A DNA stretch of 64,000 bases. It comes from Salminus brasiliensis (lineage: Eukaryota > Chordata > Actinopteri > Characiformes > Bryconidae). The translations under genes and the position numbers were made by a program. The stretch spans positions 35,992,842-36,056,841 of the forward strand of contig NC_132880.1 in NCBI RefSeq assembly GCF_030463535.1, read 5' to 3'. Positions 38,354 to 49,054 of the stretch are shown here, piece after piece. Each line of letters begins with the position of its first letter. Within the stretch, counting starts at the first letter, position 1. The notes under the pieces were generated by a model. It searched no databases, was not told where the DNA came from, and saw only the letters and a program-made list of their open reading frames with translations.

Positions 38354-39617
38354 TTGCATAGTAAAGTGCTGCTCTTGCCTCGCCAAATGCCACAGAATGA
38401 AGCTCTAATTTTGTCGTTTTCTGTGATTAGCACCTCAGCGCTCCGTAGCTCAGTGGGGAGGTCGTGCGGTTCTGCTTCTGCACTGTTTGTTTTGAGTGCT
38501 GACTCGGTTTGTTTTTCATTGCACCTCTCGCTCTCTCTCCAAATATGCAGTGTCAAATTCAATTACTCCAACAGTGATGGCTCAGCTTACTCTCTCAGCA
38601 GCAGTGACCAGTGTGTGTGTGTGTGTGTTCGAGAGAGAGAGAGAGAGTAAGAGAGAATGAGAGATGCACACAGAGGGCATTGTTTTGCGGCCTGGTGAGG
38701 CACAGCTTCACTCTTTTTTAATGCAGTGCAGCGGCCAACTGGCCCAGACTGGGAAAACTGGAGAGGGGAGAAAATGAAAGAGGAGAGGGAAAGAAAGGGA
38801 GGAGAAAGGGCTCTTTAGGAACCCGCCACATTCACAAATCCCAGTGTTTTCCCTTTCGCCTCGCAAACTGTGTGAAATCGGACCTGCTAAAACACATTAC
38901 ACTGCTTTTTTTGTGGTGCATCACTGGTTTCACTGCTCTCTTGTGTCTGTAGTGGTGCTTCAGGCTAAGAATGTCCACAGATCTTGTGGTAGAATATTAA
39001 GAGCCACAAGCATCTTTCTGTACCACCTTGTTTAAAGCTTGGTTTCCTAGTTCAAACACAGAAGGCATCTTTATTCCAGTAATATACTGCAGAATATATT
39101 ACACAGAGAGAAAACACAGGGTGATTTGCATACTTGTTTGTCTGTGCGTGTGTGTGCGCACCCTGCATGGATGCGTGTGCATGCCTGGGTGCGTATACTA
39201 GAGAATGTATGTGCGTTCATGCACGTTTGCAGCTGTGCTTGTGTGCGTAGAACCATTTCTGAACATGTTGGGGCCCTAAGCAACATCCTAATAGGTGGCC
39301 ACACCTACCTAAATCATAGTATTTCCTTGACAAGAATACTTATACCATTTTGACCAGAAGAAATGGGACACATTTTATAGAAAAGGCAATAAAATCTCAG
39401 GGAGGTCAGGGAGGCGAATCTATTTTATTGTGGTATATATCAGTATACATTTTTTTTATATAATAGGACCATCAATTTTACCAGATAAAAATGTCTGGAA
39501 TTGTCTAGTTCCACAACCACACATCAATAAAAAATATATACATATATATATATATATATTTACCACTATTGAAACAACTGCTGTCCAGAAGATTTTCATG
39601 GAGGTTTCATGGAGAAG
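38352..39617. other. non-coding, nothing recognised
   Basis: Contains short (TG)n and (GA)n at 38612-38647 and (TA)n near 39540-39560. No gene recognised. Confidence 0.45.
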
Positions 39618-39760
39618 TCAGGCTGCCTGCCATCAGCAGCCGTAGCCCGAGTGAGCACAGTTGGCCTTGCACTCTCTGAGTGGGTAGATGGCTCTCTCCC
39701 CACATCAGTTCAGTGTGATGCTGTGTCTGCTAGCTGATGCATCAGAGCTGGGTACCCAGC
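39618..39760 (+). mobile_element. SINE fragment, second family
   Basis: Shows 'ccatcagcagccg', 'gagtgagcacagttggcctt' and 'gggtagatggctctctcccc', matching the body of the SINE at 37860-38042 in the opposite orientation. Confidence 0.55.
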
Positions 39761-40049
39761 ACTTATTCCAGAACTCTGCAGGCTCCTTTAGATACTTTTT
39801 AACATACTGTAATCTGCCCATTCTTACTAGTGGTTTGCACCAGTCCCTTTACGGTTGTCTATCTCACCAGTTCTCTATTTCTTCTATTTTCTTTGAGCCT
39901 AAAGTATAGCTGATCTCTCTTGTTCTCAGCCCAATAATGGTTTCTCTAATGTTCATCGACACTCTTATTTAAAAAGTTTTTATTTTATTTTTACAGAGTA
40001 AAACCACAAAGCATAAAAATACCCTTTCTTAAAATCTGTGAACTGTGTG

Positions 40050-40900
40050 AGTAGAGTGTGTTTCTCCAGAGTGTAATCTGTGTCTGCAGCTGCCTTCCCC
40101 ACACTAGCCGCTGCTTCTGCCGGAGCCGCTGCAGCCCCTCTGGCCCTCCAGGGACCATCGCTGCCCTCCCGTTTCAGTAGCCATCTCATTTATGAGAAAT
40201 ATCTCAAAGACAAACAGGCTCTGCTGGCTCTGCCCACTCCAGCGGAAGCCTTTTGCAAGTAGCCATTTCCTCTGTTCTCTCTCTTCAGACTGTATGCTCC
40301 CTCTCTGTCCCTCTTTCTGCTGTGGCCCTGCCAATCCCAGCGCTCTGACCTCGGCATGGATCAGCTCGGTAATGAGAAGAGGAAACAATGTACACAAGTC
40401 CCCGTCATACGCATGCCATTGGGGAGGAGGATCAATTTTCCTGCCAGATGATTAACCCATAGGATGAGTGCTGTCGCCATGGAAACGTGCAGGCCGTTCG
40501 CGAACAGGGAGCGTTTTAATTGGAGCCGCTCTTTGCTGCGCTCCTGCAAGGCAGCCGCTGATTGGCGAGTGTGTTGCTGGAGGTTTCGAGCAAAGCTTTC
40601 CCCTGCCCTCCTGCCCTCTGGACCGCACAGGCAGCTCTCCTAATGAAATCAGCTGCAGTTCATTAACTACACTGATGCTATTGTTTTGGACAGCTCTTTG
40701 GAGCGTGTCCCACTGTTTACATATGAGTATGTAATATGTAGAGGGGGAAGGTGTGACTGTTCCCTTCCCCACACACCCAACTCGTGCATATGCTCATGGG
40801 TTTGCAGCCGCCGCTGACCGGTTCACAATGAGGCTGGCTGCTGTTGTCCAGGAAACCAGGTCTTAATCGCTCTGAAAGGAGCGTCTTGAAAGGAAGCCCA
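40050..40900. promoter_or_regulatory. candidate regulatory block with RFX X-box
   Basis: This is the GC-richest repeat-free stretch in the pag1 5' intron. It includes gtcgccatggaaac at 40473-40486, a close match to the RFX X-box (two half-sites with a 2-bp spacer), and a CCAAT box in reverse (gattgg, 40560-40565). It could be an enhancer or an internal promoter. No splice-bounded exon is convincing. The assignment is inference. Confidence 0.35.
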
Positions 40901-40999
40901 TGGGAGCCATCATTTCCATGCAGGTGATCTTTAGGATCTCTTGTTTATTATGCACCACTGAACTGGAATATCATTGTATTTGAAAGACATTCTAATGAC

Positions 41000-41330
41000 T
41001 GCATTCAGCTACTTTGCACCCATTGCTGACACAGATGTGCAAATGCACACACACAGCTTGTCTAGTCCCTGTTGAGAAGTACTGCCGATAGGACAGGACA
41101 GGACTCTGGAGTAAATAAACATGAACCTGTTGGCCTAATGCCAGTGAAACAGTGTTCTACCCAGCTCTACCCAGTACCCTACAGTGCCCTACAGTGTCAG
41201 TAACCACACAATTAAGCCTATTTGCAATTACTTACAGTCAACATGAATTGGAACACAAGATATTTGGGCTAGACATGAGCTTGTCCCTCAAGATTAGTTG
41301 AATCGTGAAAAGCAGATGTCCCAGAACCAA
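41000..41330. mobile_element. T1-family fragment
   Basis: Contains 'tgacacagatgtgcaaatgc', 'agcttgtctagtccctgt' and 'cagatgtcccaga', which are T1 landmarks in reverse order relative to 42665-43053. Ends are degraded. Confidence 0.45.
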
Positions 41331-42660
41331 CACAGAGTCAGACCCATCATTGAATTACAAAAATAAAGGTAAAGAACTGATGATACCATTAGTTGAAGTA
41401 AGTGTTCTTCACACTCACACATTTGTAGCACCTTTGTTTTTTAATAGTGTATTCTACCAATCGAGGGGGACCAGGTAGACCAGGAGGTACAGGAGGACGG
41501 AAACATGCTAAGATATTATTGGCGAATATGATCTTTCCCTGCTTGTGGTACAAGCTAATAGTCAAATAGCAGCAAGTGTGTTTTAAGTGATATGATGACT
41601 CATGCTTAATATGACTGGTCATAACGCAACCTCTTAAAAGGTCAGTGTTTTTTCAGTCTGACTTTAACAGCTGGGGGGGCAAGTGTGTTGTGTTCTAGGC
41701 AGGTAGTTTACACAATGCTGTAAATTTGTGGGGTAAAAACTTTTTAGCTGCATTCGCCTTGTATCTCCATTGCAAATCAAAAGAAGTGGAAAACTGCTTT
41801 TATTGCCAAGCTATTCCTTTAAGCCCTTTTCCACCAATCAAATCCACTCCACTCAGTTTCTTGCTGGCAGCTGAAATCCAAACACATCAGTTGGAAGTAA
41901 AGACTCCCCCACGTCCAGCAGTCAGCCAGAGGCCAACATATGCTGCATGCATGAAAGTCACACGAAAGGTCAGAAAGAACACCAAGACCACCATCACTGC
42001 ACTGGTGTTGTTTTCCTGGGCTGTAAGATAATCCCCTTGACTGACAGAGATATTGCTGATACGTTGCAGCTAGTGGGTCTCTGTGAAAAAGCCTTGATGT
42101 TTCTGAATAATTTAAGTCTGTTGCAGATGGCCTTAGGTGAAGTCTCATGTCAGTGATGTGATGTGAGGCAAGCACTGCTTTAGTCTTTTCTGTTGCCTTT
42201 GCTGATGCGTTATCATTGTGCCCTTTTAACTTTTCTCACAGCCTGAATCAGCAGAAGTTCTTAGAATAACAGAGCCCTCCCAAAAAATTCTTATTGTATT
42301 AACCCTCCTTAAATCCAATTATTTATTCAAGACATGCCTGTGGCGTTCGCATGAGAACGTTCCAGCGGATGCGTTCTCAGGAGCTGTCCAGCTGTGCTTT
42401 TCCACTAAATCCTCACAAAGTCCCTCTGTGGCCCCACTGTGCAGCCGCTTTGGCCCTGCATACTGTAGGTATTCTCAAGCATACTCGTTGAAAGAGCTCT
42501 TCATGTTGGTGGAAAACCATTTGTGGATAGTTCTATGTAGAACCTTTTAGAAAAGTGGTTCTATATATCAGAAAGAATATCATCCACTTTTGTCCACAGA
42601 ACCCTTTTTTATATCTGTCTGTCTACCTGTCTGTATGTCTGTTATTCTGTGCATCTGTCT
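41331..42660. other. non-coding, nothing recognised
   Basis: A short palindromic 'tagaaccttttagaa' repeat fragment lies at 42520-42575. No gene recognised. Confidence 0.45.
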
Positions 42661-42664
42661 ATCT

Positions 42665-43053
42665 ACACTATATGGACAAAAGTATAGGGACACTTTTTTG
42701 TTCCCTTTTAGTAACTGGAGTTGGAGTAACTGTTTCAACTGTCCAGGGAAGCCTTCTACTAGATTTTGGAGCATTGCAGGGCGGATTTGATTGCATTCAG
42801 CGTCAAGAGCGTTAGTGAAGTCTGGATGTTGGATGATCACCACCCCACCAGAGAATGCAGTTTCACAGATCCACAGCTCAATGCTGGGGGGCTGTATACC
42901 CCTCTAGTCCTGTTCTATAGGCATACTTCTCCACAGGGACCAGACAAGCTGTGTGTGTGCATTTGCACATCTGTGTCAGTAATGGGTGAAACTTAAAGTA
43001 GCTGAATCCTTTCATTAGAAGAGGTGTCCACAAACATTTAATCCTATAGTGTA
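42665..43053. mobile_element. non-autonomous DNA transposon, family T1
   Basis: Left end acactatatggacaaaagta and right end ggtgtccacaaacatttaat, then cctatagtgta, are T1 termini. Internal 'attgcattcagcgtcaagag' and 'ggatgatcaccaccccacc' match the other copies. Confidence 0.75.
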
Positions 43054-43107
43054 TCCATCTATTTATCTATCTAAAACCAAGCACACTATATGTTGCTATC
43101 ATGTGCT

Positions 43108-43254
43108 GACACATGTCCTAGATCTAACACTAACCTTAACCTAGCTTTGAGTGCAAAGGCTGCTGGCATGAACCTGGGGTACCCCCGAGAGGTGCTGTTT
43201 TTGCAAATGATGGGTGTGTATGTGTGTGCAGTTGCAGTGCTGTGGGCAGAGGTG
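43108..43254 (+). repeat. 147-bp inverted repeat, left arm
   Basis: Reverse complement of 47360-47506 with three mismatches and no gaps over 147 bases (about 98%). It begins gacacatgtcctagatctaa and ends gctgtgggcagaggtg. Not recognised as a known element. Confidence 0.9.
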
Positions 43255-43692
43255 CGGAGCGTGGTGCAGTTGGCTGGGGTGAGTGTGCTGGGAGGGCCAC
43301 AGCTGCAGCTTTCAGTCTGGAAGTGATGCCTCTCCAAACACATTCCTCCTCGAATGGCTTTTCCATTCTCGTATTTTCAATGGCATGAAATGTGCGACTA
43401 TTTTATTCCCAATGAAAAGAAATCCTTTCCTCTGCTAACCCTGAGGTTGTATATTTGGGAATGAATACGTGTAGGGTCACATTTTTTTCATTAACACTAT
43501 ATTCTACGCCCTGCAGCACATTTAGAATAGCAAACAAATGTACAAACTGCACAGTATAGAGTTTTGATTAGTGCTCATTTTAGATTCACTCAGTCAGGTT
43601 AACTTGTTGTTAAAATTGTTACACAGCTTTTCTGAGCTAACTCATTTTTTGTTTAGTTAATTCTAATTACGTCATCAATACAGTTCAAGAGT

Positions 43693-43800
43693 CTGTGGTG
43701 GTTCAGTGGTCTAACTGCCCAATTATCAGATCATAAGTTTGAATCCTGGCAATACTACAGCCCTTCATGGTCAGGAGTTTGTGCTGGCACCTGAGCATAA
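43693..43800 (+). mobile_element. degraded tRNA-derived SINE head
   Basis: A-box-like ggttcagtggtctaac (43700-43715) and B-box-like agtttgaatcctgg (43736-43749) without a clear body. Confidence 0.5.
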
Positions 43801-44185
43801 TTGCATATGGGGATTCCTTACCTACAGGTGGAAACAAGAAATGAACAAACTGATGGGAAGGAGGAAACTGACTAAAAGCCAAACAATTTTCAAACCAATG
43901 TTCAGCTCAAAAAGCAGCGGCACATTTTACTGTTGTTTTTGAGGAAGCTCAACTTTGTTTTTGTTGACCTGAGATGCAGAAATAAAAAGATCTGAGTTAA
44001 ATCCACCAAAGAATACATTTTATGTTTGTTGTTGTTGTTTTAAGTTATTTGAAGTATAACTAGTACATATGTGACTTAGAGCATCACATATCGGGCATCA
44101 AATTCTCAGATAATGTTTTTTACAATCCTGTTATTTTGCCCCAGAATAAAATGCCTGAAAACCTGATAATCTTTGCTTTTATTGG

Positions 44186-44800
44186 CCACATATTAGCCTT
44201 TGCCCCCAGTTGTTTCCCCAGGTATGGCTTTTGCGAGTCTTACTGGTACAAAAAAAAGGTGGCACTTCAAATGTGTGTTGAGCTCGAGTGTCGTAGTTAG
44301 CCGATGTGGTTCAGTTTGTCTTTGAGGGAGCGGATGATGGATAGAAAAGATGGTAAAAGCTAGTGTTAGCTTTTAGCCTAGCATAGATCCCTGCTCTCCT
44401 GGCTTTTGCCTCGTCGTGTGCGGAGTTTGAGATGCCCTTCTGTGAACACTGGCACAGGAAAAGTCATGGTCACAAGGCCTGGGTCATGTAGCAACCTGTA
44501 TTCCTGTAACTAGCGGAGTCTGGTGATGATGCTCTCCAATTTTAATAACATGATATTCTCCTGAATTGGCTGTAGCATTTTACTGTTCTGCCAGCTTTGA
44601 CTTGGGCTGGGTGTGTGTACATTTTGGGAGTGTAAACATACCGAGGCAAGGCTGTTAGGAAACGGTTTTGGGGTTTTGGAATTTCCCCATTTTCCAGTTC
44701 TGTTTTGGATTTGCTGGACTTCCCTTTGAAGGAGGACACAACAGTGTTTAAGGTTCGTCATATGTCTGTTCCGTGTACTGAACTCTCATTATTCAATTAT
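44186..44800 (+). repeat. unclassified dispersed repeat, copy 2
   Basis: Matches 14680-15118 and 15590-15770 in order and orientation ('gcttttagcctagcatagat', 'aacactggcacaggaaaag', 'gtgtttaaggttcgt', 'ctctcattattca'). It lacks the roughly 470 bp that splits the other copy. Confidence 0.65.
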
Positions 44801-44809
44801 GCCAAGGAA

Positions 44810-47071
44810 ACAGTTTAAAGTTTTTCATTCTAGGGCCTCTTTAATTAATAGGAGCCTGCATATATGGTTGCCTATATTGCTTTTTCTCTAGTTCTTGCTC
44901 TTTTTTTATGGCAGTCTTTCTCCCTCACACACATGAACACACACTCAGTTGCACACACTAAGACAAATCTGGTCATATGCCAGCATAGCGCACAGTGGTA
45001 CTCACACATGGCTTTTAGCAGCCGTTTGAGATGGGATCCAGCTGAGAGGTTGTATGGACCCTGCAGAGATGAAGGGCCAGAGGGGCCAACTCGAGCCCAT
45101 TCTCTGCCGCTTTAGCGGTGCATTCATCATGCCTCCTAAAGGAAGTGTTTCCACTGCCCACAGAGAGCCTGTTCCATCATGATGTGATGTGATGGCGCAT
45201 GATGTCATGGTGTTATCATATCAGGGCGCCCATCAGCGTGGCTCTCCCAGAGCAGGCGTGTGGCTCTCTTTTCTGCTGGACGCTGCTGCTTGTGCTAAGC
45301 CGCTCCCCGCCTCTAATCTCCCCCCTCTTCCCTTATCTGTTCCATTGCAGGCAAGGACGAGCAGAGCCAAGCAAGTGTCCAGGTAGGGCTGAGTTATTTT
45401 TTTATTTTTTTTCATGGCAGACTCAGGAAATTGCACAAGTTATTTGTGCTATAATAGAAGTGTTTGGTCTTTTTTCAATGCGGTTGTCACTCCACATTCC
45501 TGGAAGAAGCTGGAAACTGTGATCGCAGATGTTCAGGAGCGCTTTGAAACGTGTTTTGAAACTGGATTAAAGATTACTTTCACTGTTTATCTCACATTAC
45601 TCTATTGCCTCGATTTGCATGAGTGTCTCTAACTGTCAGCAGGCCCTCTGTTCATGTTCAGGGAACTGTAACAGGAAGCTTTTTAGACTGCTGTTCAAAG
45701 AGGCATTTTGTTTATGTCCAGCATGTTATGAGCCATGTGTGAGTGTACACACCAGACCTAGCCCTCTGACCTTCCTGCCACATTTGCATAGGTCCTTGAG
45801 TGGTACAATAGGAATTTTGAGCAAGCCTGCTGTTTTAAAAACGAAGACAAATACAAGGTCCCAGTGCTTTGTCGTTGCTGTATTTTAAGGACATTTTCCA
45901 AGGCTTCTCACTCCCTTCTACTCTTATATTGGAGAAAAAGTGAGTAAGTGAGCTAGGATGAGTGAAGAGGAAGAGGAGTCTCCCTTCTGAGAGAGAACAA
46001 AGCTGTCCATCTCCTCTCCCTCGTCTCCTCCAGCACAAAAGAGCCTGGGCCTCTGCCACTCTCTGGGATGCCAGCCATCTGATTGCTATCTGTCTATTCA
46101 GTTTGTGGAGGTGGGGTGCACTCCGCACCCCTCCCAGCCTAAAAATAACTCTGGACAGGGGCTCCATTGAATCCAGCCTAAGCCCTTGGATCGCTGTCAG
46201 ATCAAACTGGCCTACGTGTGTGTGGGGGTTGCTTATTAAACCACCCGAAAGCCATTTGTTTAGACTCTCTTACTCTCTGAGATATGCGTGGAACTTTGGA
46301 GAATTGTGCATGAAATCTGCTTTTGTGCGCCCCCATGTGGCGGCTGTTTTTCAACGCATGAGTGAAAACAACTGCTCTGATTGGTAGGTTGGATGGAATG
46401 CAATAGTGTTGCATGACATCACCTAGATGGGCCTCACAGCTAATGTATTTTCAACTCACAAATGTGTGGTTTCATCACCCACAGTCCTTGTGGCTGATAT
46501 GAAATCTAGAGAATCCTGTGACGAGAGTGGAAAGTGGACCTGTGAGATATCTGTGGTCTAGGTGATCAGCCAAGATAACCTTTTTATACTGTTTTATAAA
46601 TACTCAAAATTGGTGTGAACAGTGTCTTAGATACTGCTTATTTTTAGGTACACTTACCATAATGATGCACTTTGGAAGAATACAAGGCCATTGTACTCAC
46701 TCTACCAATCAGCTGAAAGGGACAACCCTGGGACTGATATTATTTGGATGGTGGATTATTCTTAGTGCCAATAATGGCAGTATGCTAGTATGTGCTGGTT
46801 TTTAAGTTAAGAGTGCTCCAACATCCAAAAATATGCAGCCAGAAATGGGTCTGTGATTAGAAACTGAAGATCTAGAACACTGGTATGACTGGAATGGACT
46901 GTGAATGGGAAAAACAAGACGTACCGTTTATAACTGTACACTTATGAGGTCTCCCAGCAAGTAATACAGTGCTAAAGTGTGCCACTGTTAACAAATGAAC
47001 AAGCTTAACAATGCATCCAATGCATCCAAACACCCAAATAATCTCTCTCTCTGTCTCTTTTTTTTTTGCAG
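44810..47071. other. end of the pag1 5' intron region
   Basis: Holds the candidate 32-base exon at 45351-45382 and a pyrimidine-rich tract before the acceptor at 47070-47071. The frame at 45962-46387 (141 codons) shows no domain and no splice context; I do not call it a gene. Confidence 0.45.
45351..45382 (+). other. pag1: candidate 5' UTR micro-exon of pag1
   Basis: A strong pyrimidine tract and CAG acceptor (ending 45350) is followed 32 bases later by CAG|GTAGGG (donor at 45383). It lies 1.7 kb before the first coding exon. The exon would be non-coding. The splice-site pair could arise by chance. Confidence 0.25.
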
Positions 47072-47117
47072 TAAGCTGTGTGTGGCCGATGTGGGCGGCT
47101 CCTCAGTGTGATGTGTA
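47072..47117 (+). other. pag1: pag1 5' UTR part of the first coding exon, with uORFs
   Basis: The exon starts after ttttttttgcag (AG at 47070-47071). The 46-base leader holds two upstream ATGs. ATG at 47089 opens a nine-codon frame (MWAAPQCDV) whose TAA at 47116-47118 overlaps the main ATG as TAATG. ATG at 47111 opens a 27-codon frame ending with TAA at 47192-47194, overlapping the main frame. An in-frame TGA at 47109-47111 fixes the main start downstream of it. Confidence 0.75.
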
Positions 47118-47287
47118 ATGGCTCCTGCGCTGAGTGCTCTCTGGGGGTCAGGGGTTGCAGGGTCAGAGGTCGGAGGGGCAGCAGCGTTGGCTAATGGAGA
47201 GCTGTTTGTAGTGGGCACTCTCACAGCTCTCTCCGCCCTCCTCATCCTCACTCTGCTGCTGCTGCTGCTTTGTGCCAGCTGCCAAGG
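47118..47287 (+). CDS. pag1: pag1 coding exon 1: extracellular tip, membrane helix, CASC
   Basis: Encodes residues 1-56 and two bases of Gly57. ATG has a good context (G at -3, G at +4). About 29 Gly/Ala-rich residues are followed by a leucine-rich helix (LFVVGTLTALSALLILTLLL and three further Leu) and CASC at 52-55, where family members are palmitoylated for raft targeting. There is no cleavable signal peptide, as expected for a type III membrane protein. Donor GTGAGT. Confidence 0.93.
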
Positions 47288-49014
47288 GTGAGTACCAGCA
47301 CATCCTGGTCTCTTATCATCTTCAGCTGTTGCTGCTGCTGTAGTGATATATACTAAGATCACCTCTGCCCACAGCACTGCAACTGCACACACATACACAC
47401 CCATCATTTGCAAAAACAGCATCTCTCGGGGGTACCCCTGGTTCGTGCCAGCAGCCTTTGCACTCAAAGCTAGGTTAAGGTTAGTGTTAGATCTAGGACA
47501 TGTGTCGGCTTTTTACTTGCTTATCAATTAAAGTTTTTTTATGAGTACTGGTGAAGAATTCCCATGAGGTTATTAGTCACCAGCATAAAATATACAGAAA
47601 GCTTTTCAAACATTAGAATTTTCTTTTTAAACATAGCATGTTTCTTTATAAAACAAACTATTAAGATATATGAACGTATTAGAATTATGAACATTTTATA
47701 CAGTACACTTTAATGCCATGTATTATTTTCTGCATAGAGTTGGTACACTATCAAAGTTGTAATTATTCTTTGGACTGAGGCATTCATGTAAGAATTCCCA
47801 TTGCTTCAACATGCTTGTTATAATTTCTGTATAAGTAATGTGTCCCGAACGCTGCAGTCTGAATGCACTGCAGACAGTTCACAGTATAAATGTGTGTATA
47901 AATAATGTATATTTTCAAATTGGTTCCATCTCAAGTTCCATCTCAGTCTTTAACGTGAGACTTAATTAATTATCCATGTGTTGGGAAAACTATAGCTATA
48001 GGTTCAAATTCCTCATTGGCAACAAAGCAGCAGAGTTAATCAAAATCTTTCTAGTAATGGCCCTTCTCTTTTTTTCTCCAGGCAGAAGAAAGCTACCCGG
48101 CTCCCTGGAGACCATGAGAACCTGATGAATGGGGTATGTTGGCGGGAAGTTTCCTGTGTAAAGGCATTCTGCATTTCAGACCTTTTCTCTGCATGACTGA
48201 AGCTCAAAGCGGAACCCATGTTGGGTCGTTATGAAGAGGTTTTCCTGAAAGGTGTTTTTAGATTACTTTAATATTAGTTGTTTTGTGTTTGGAGAGTTGG
48301 CCTGAGAAAGCCCACGCTTGGCATTAGGCATGGTGCCAGTAGGTTCATCTGCTGTAGAGAGTCCTATTCTATTGGCAGTTCTACTCTCCAGGGCCTAGAC
48401 AAGCTGTGTGTGTGCAAATTTATATGAGCTGAATGCATTCATTAGAACTAACCAATCACAATATTTGCTTACTGTGTGCTGGGAGCATCTTGACCAGTCA
48501 CACTTCCAGATTCCAGAGTGTGTCTGTGGGTGTTTGGATGAATGAAGGGATTGGCGCAATCCAAGAAAAATTAATTATTTTGGTCAGCATAATGTAGCTA
48601 ATCTTCAAATCACATTACTGGTCCGGTGTGTTTTCAGTACTTTGCACAGTGCAATATGTAGCAATATGACCGCAATGCTGGTGTTTTGTCCATATTGTGC
48701 AGCCATAGGGTGGAGATTAAGGCCGACTGAAGGGGCTTTGTGGAGCTCTCGGTTAGTGGGTGGAAAGCATGAAGCGGGCAGACTCAGGTCTTTGTCTGGC
48801 CAGAGGAGATGGAGCAGCTCTTTGGTTGTGGCCTCTGCAGGGAGGCCGAGTCTGCTGGGAAATTATCATGTGAGACAAAAGGTCATGAGTTCAGCGTTGT
48901 TTGGAAGCAGAGAGCATCTATGAAAATCGCATTTGACTTGTCATGTGATGAATGCCGCTGCATATTGGAACTGAAGGCTGTGCAGAGGCGTACACACAGA
49001 CGAACAGATACATT

Positions 49015-49054
<40 letters not shown>

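Larger units (their letters stand above)
5529..47071 (+). other. pag1: presumed large 5' intron region of pag1
   Basis: No coding exon was found between the candidate first exon and the acceptor at 47070-47071. The stretch is packed with SINEs, Tc1- and hAT-derived elements and microsatellites, listed separately. Its status as intron depends on the 5.2-kb promoter being used; a nearer start would make the left part intergenic. Confidence 0.4.

Noticed and set aside
45962..46387. 141-codon plus-strand frame
   Set aside because: No recognisable domain, no splice signals at either end, low-complexity start.
46988..47467. Minus-strand frame of 159 codons across pag1 exon 1
   Set aside because: It runs antisense to the real coding exon and through the inverted-repeat arm; composition explains it.
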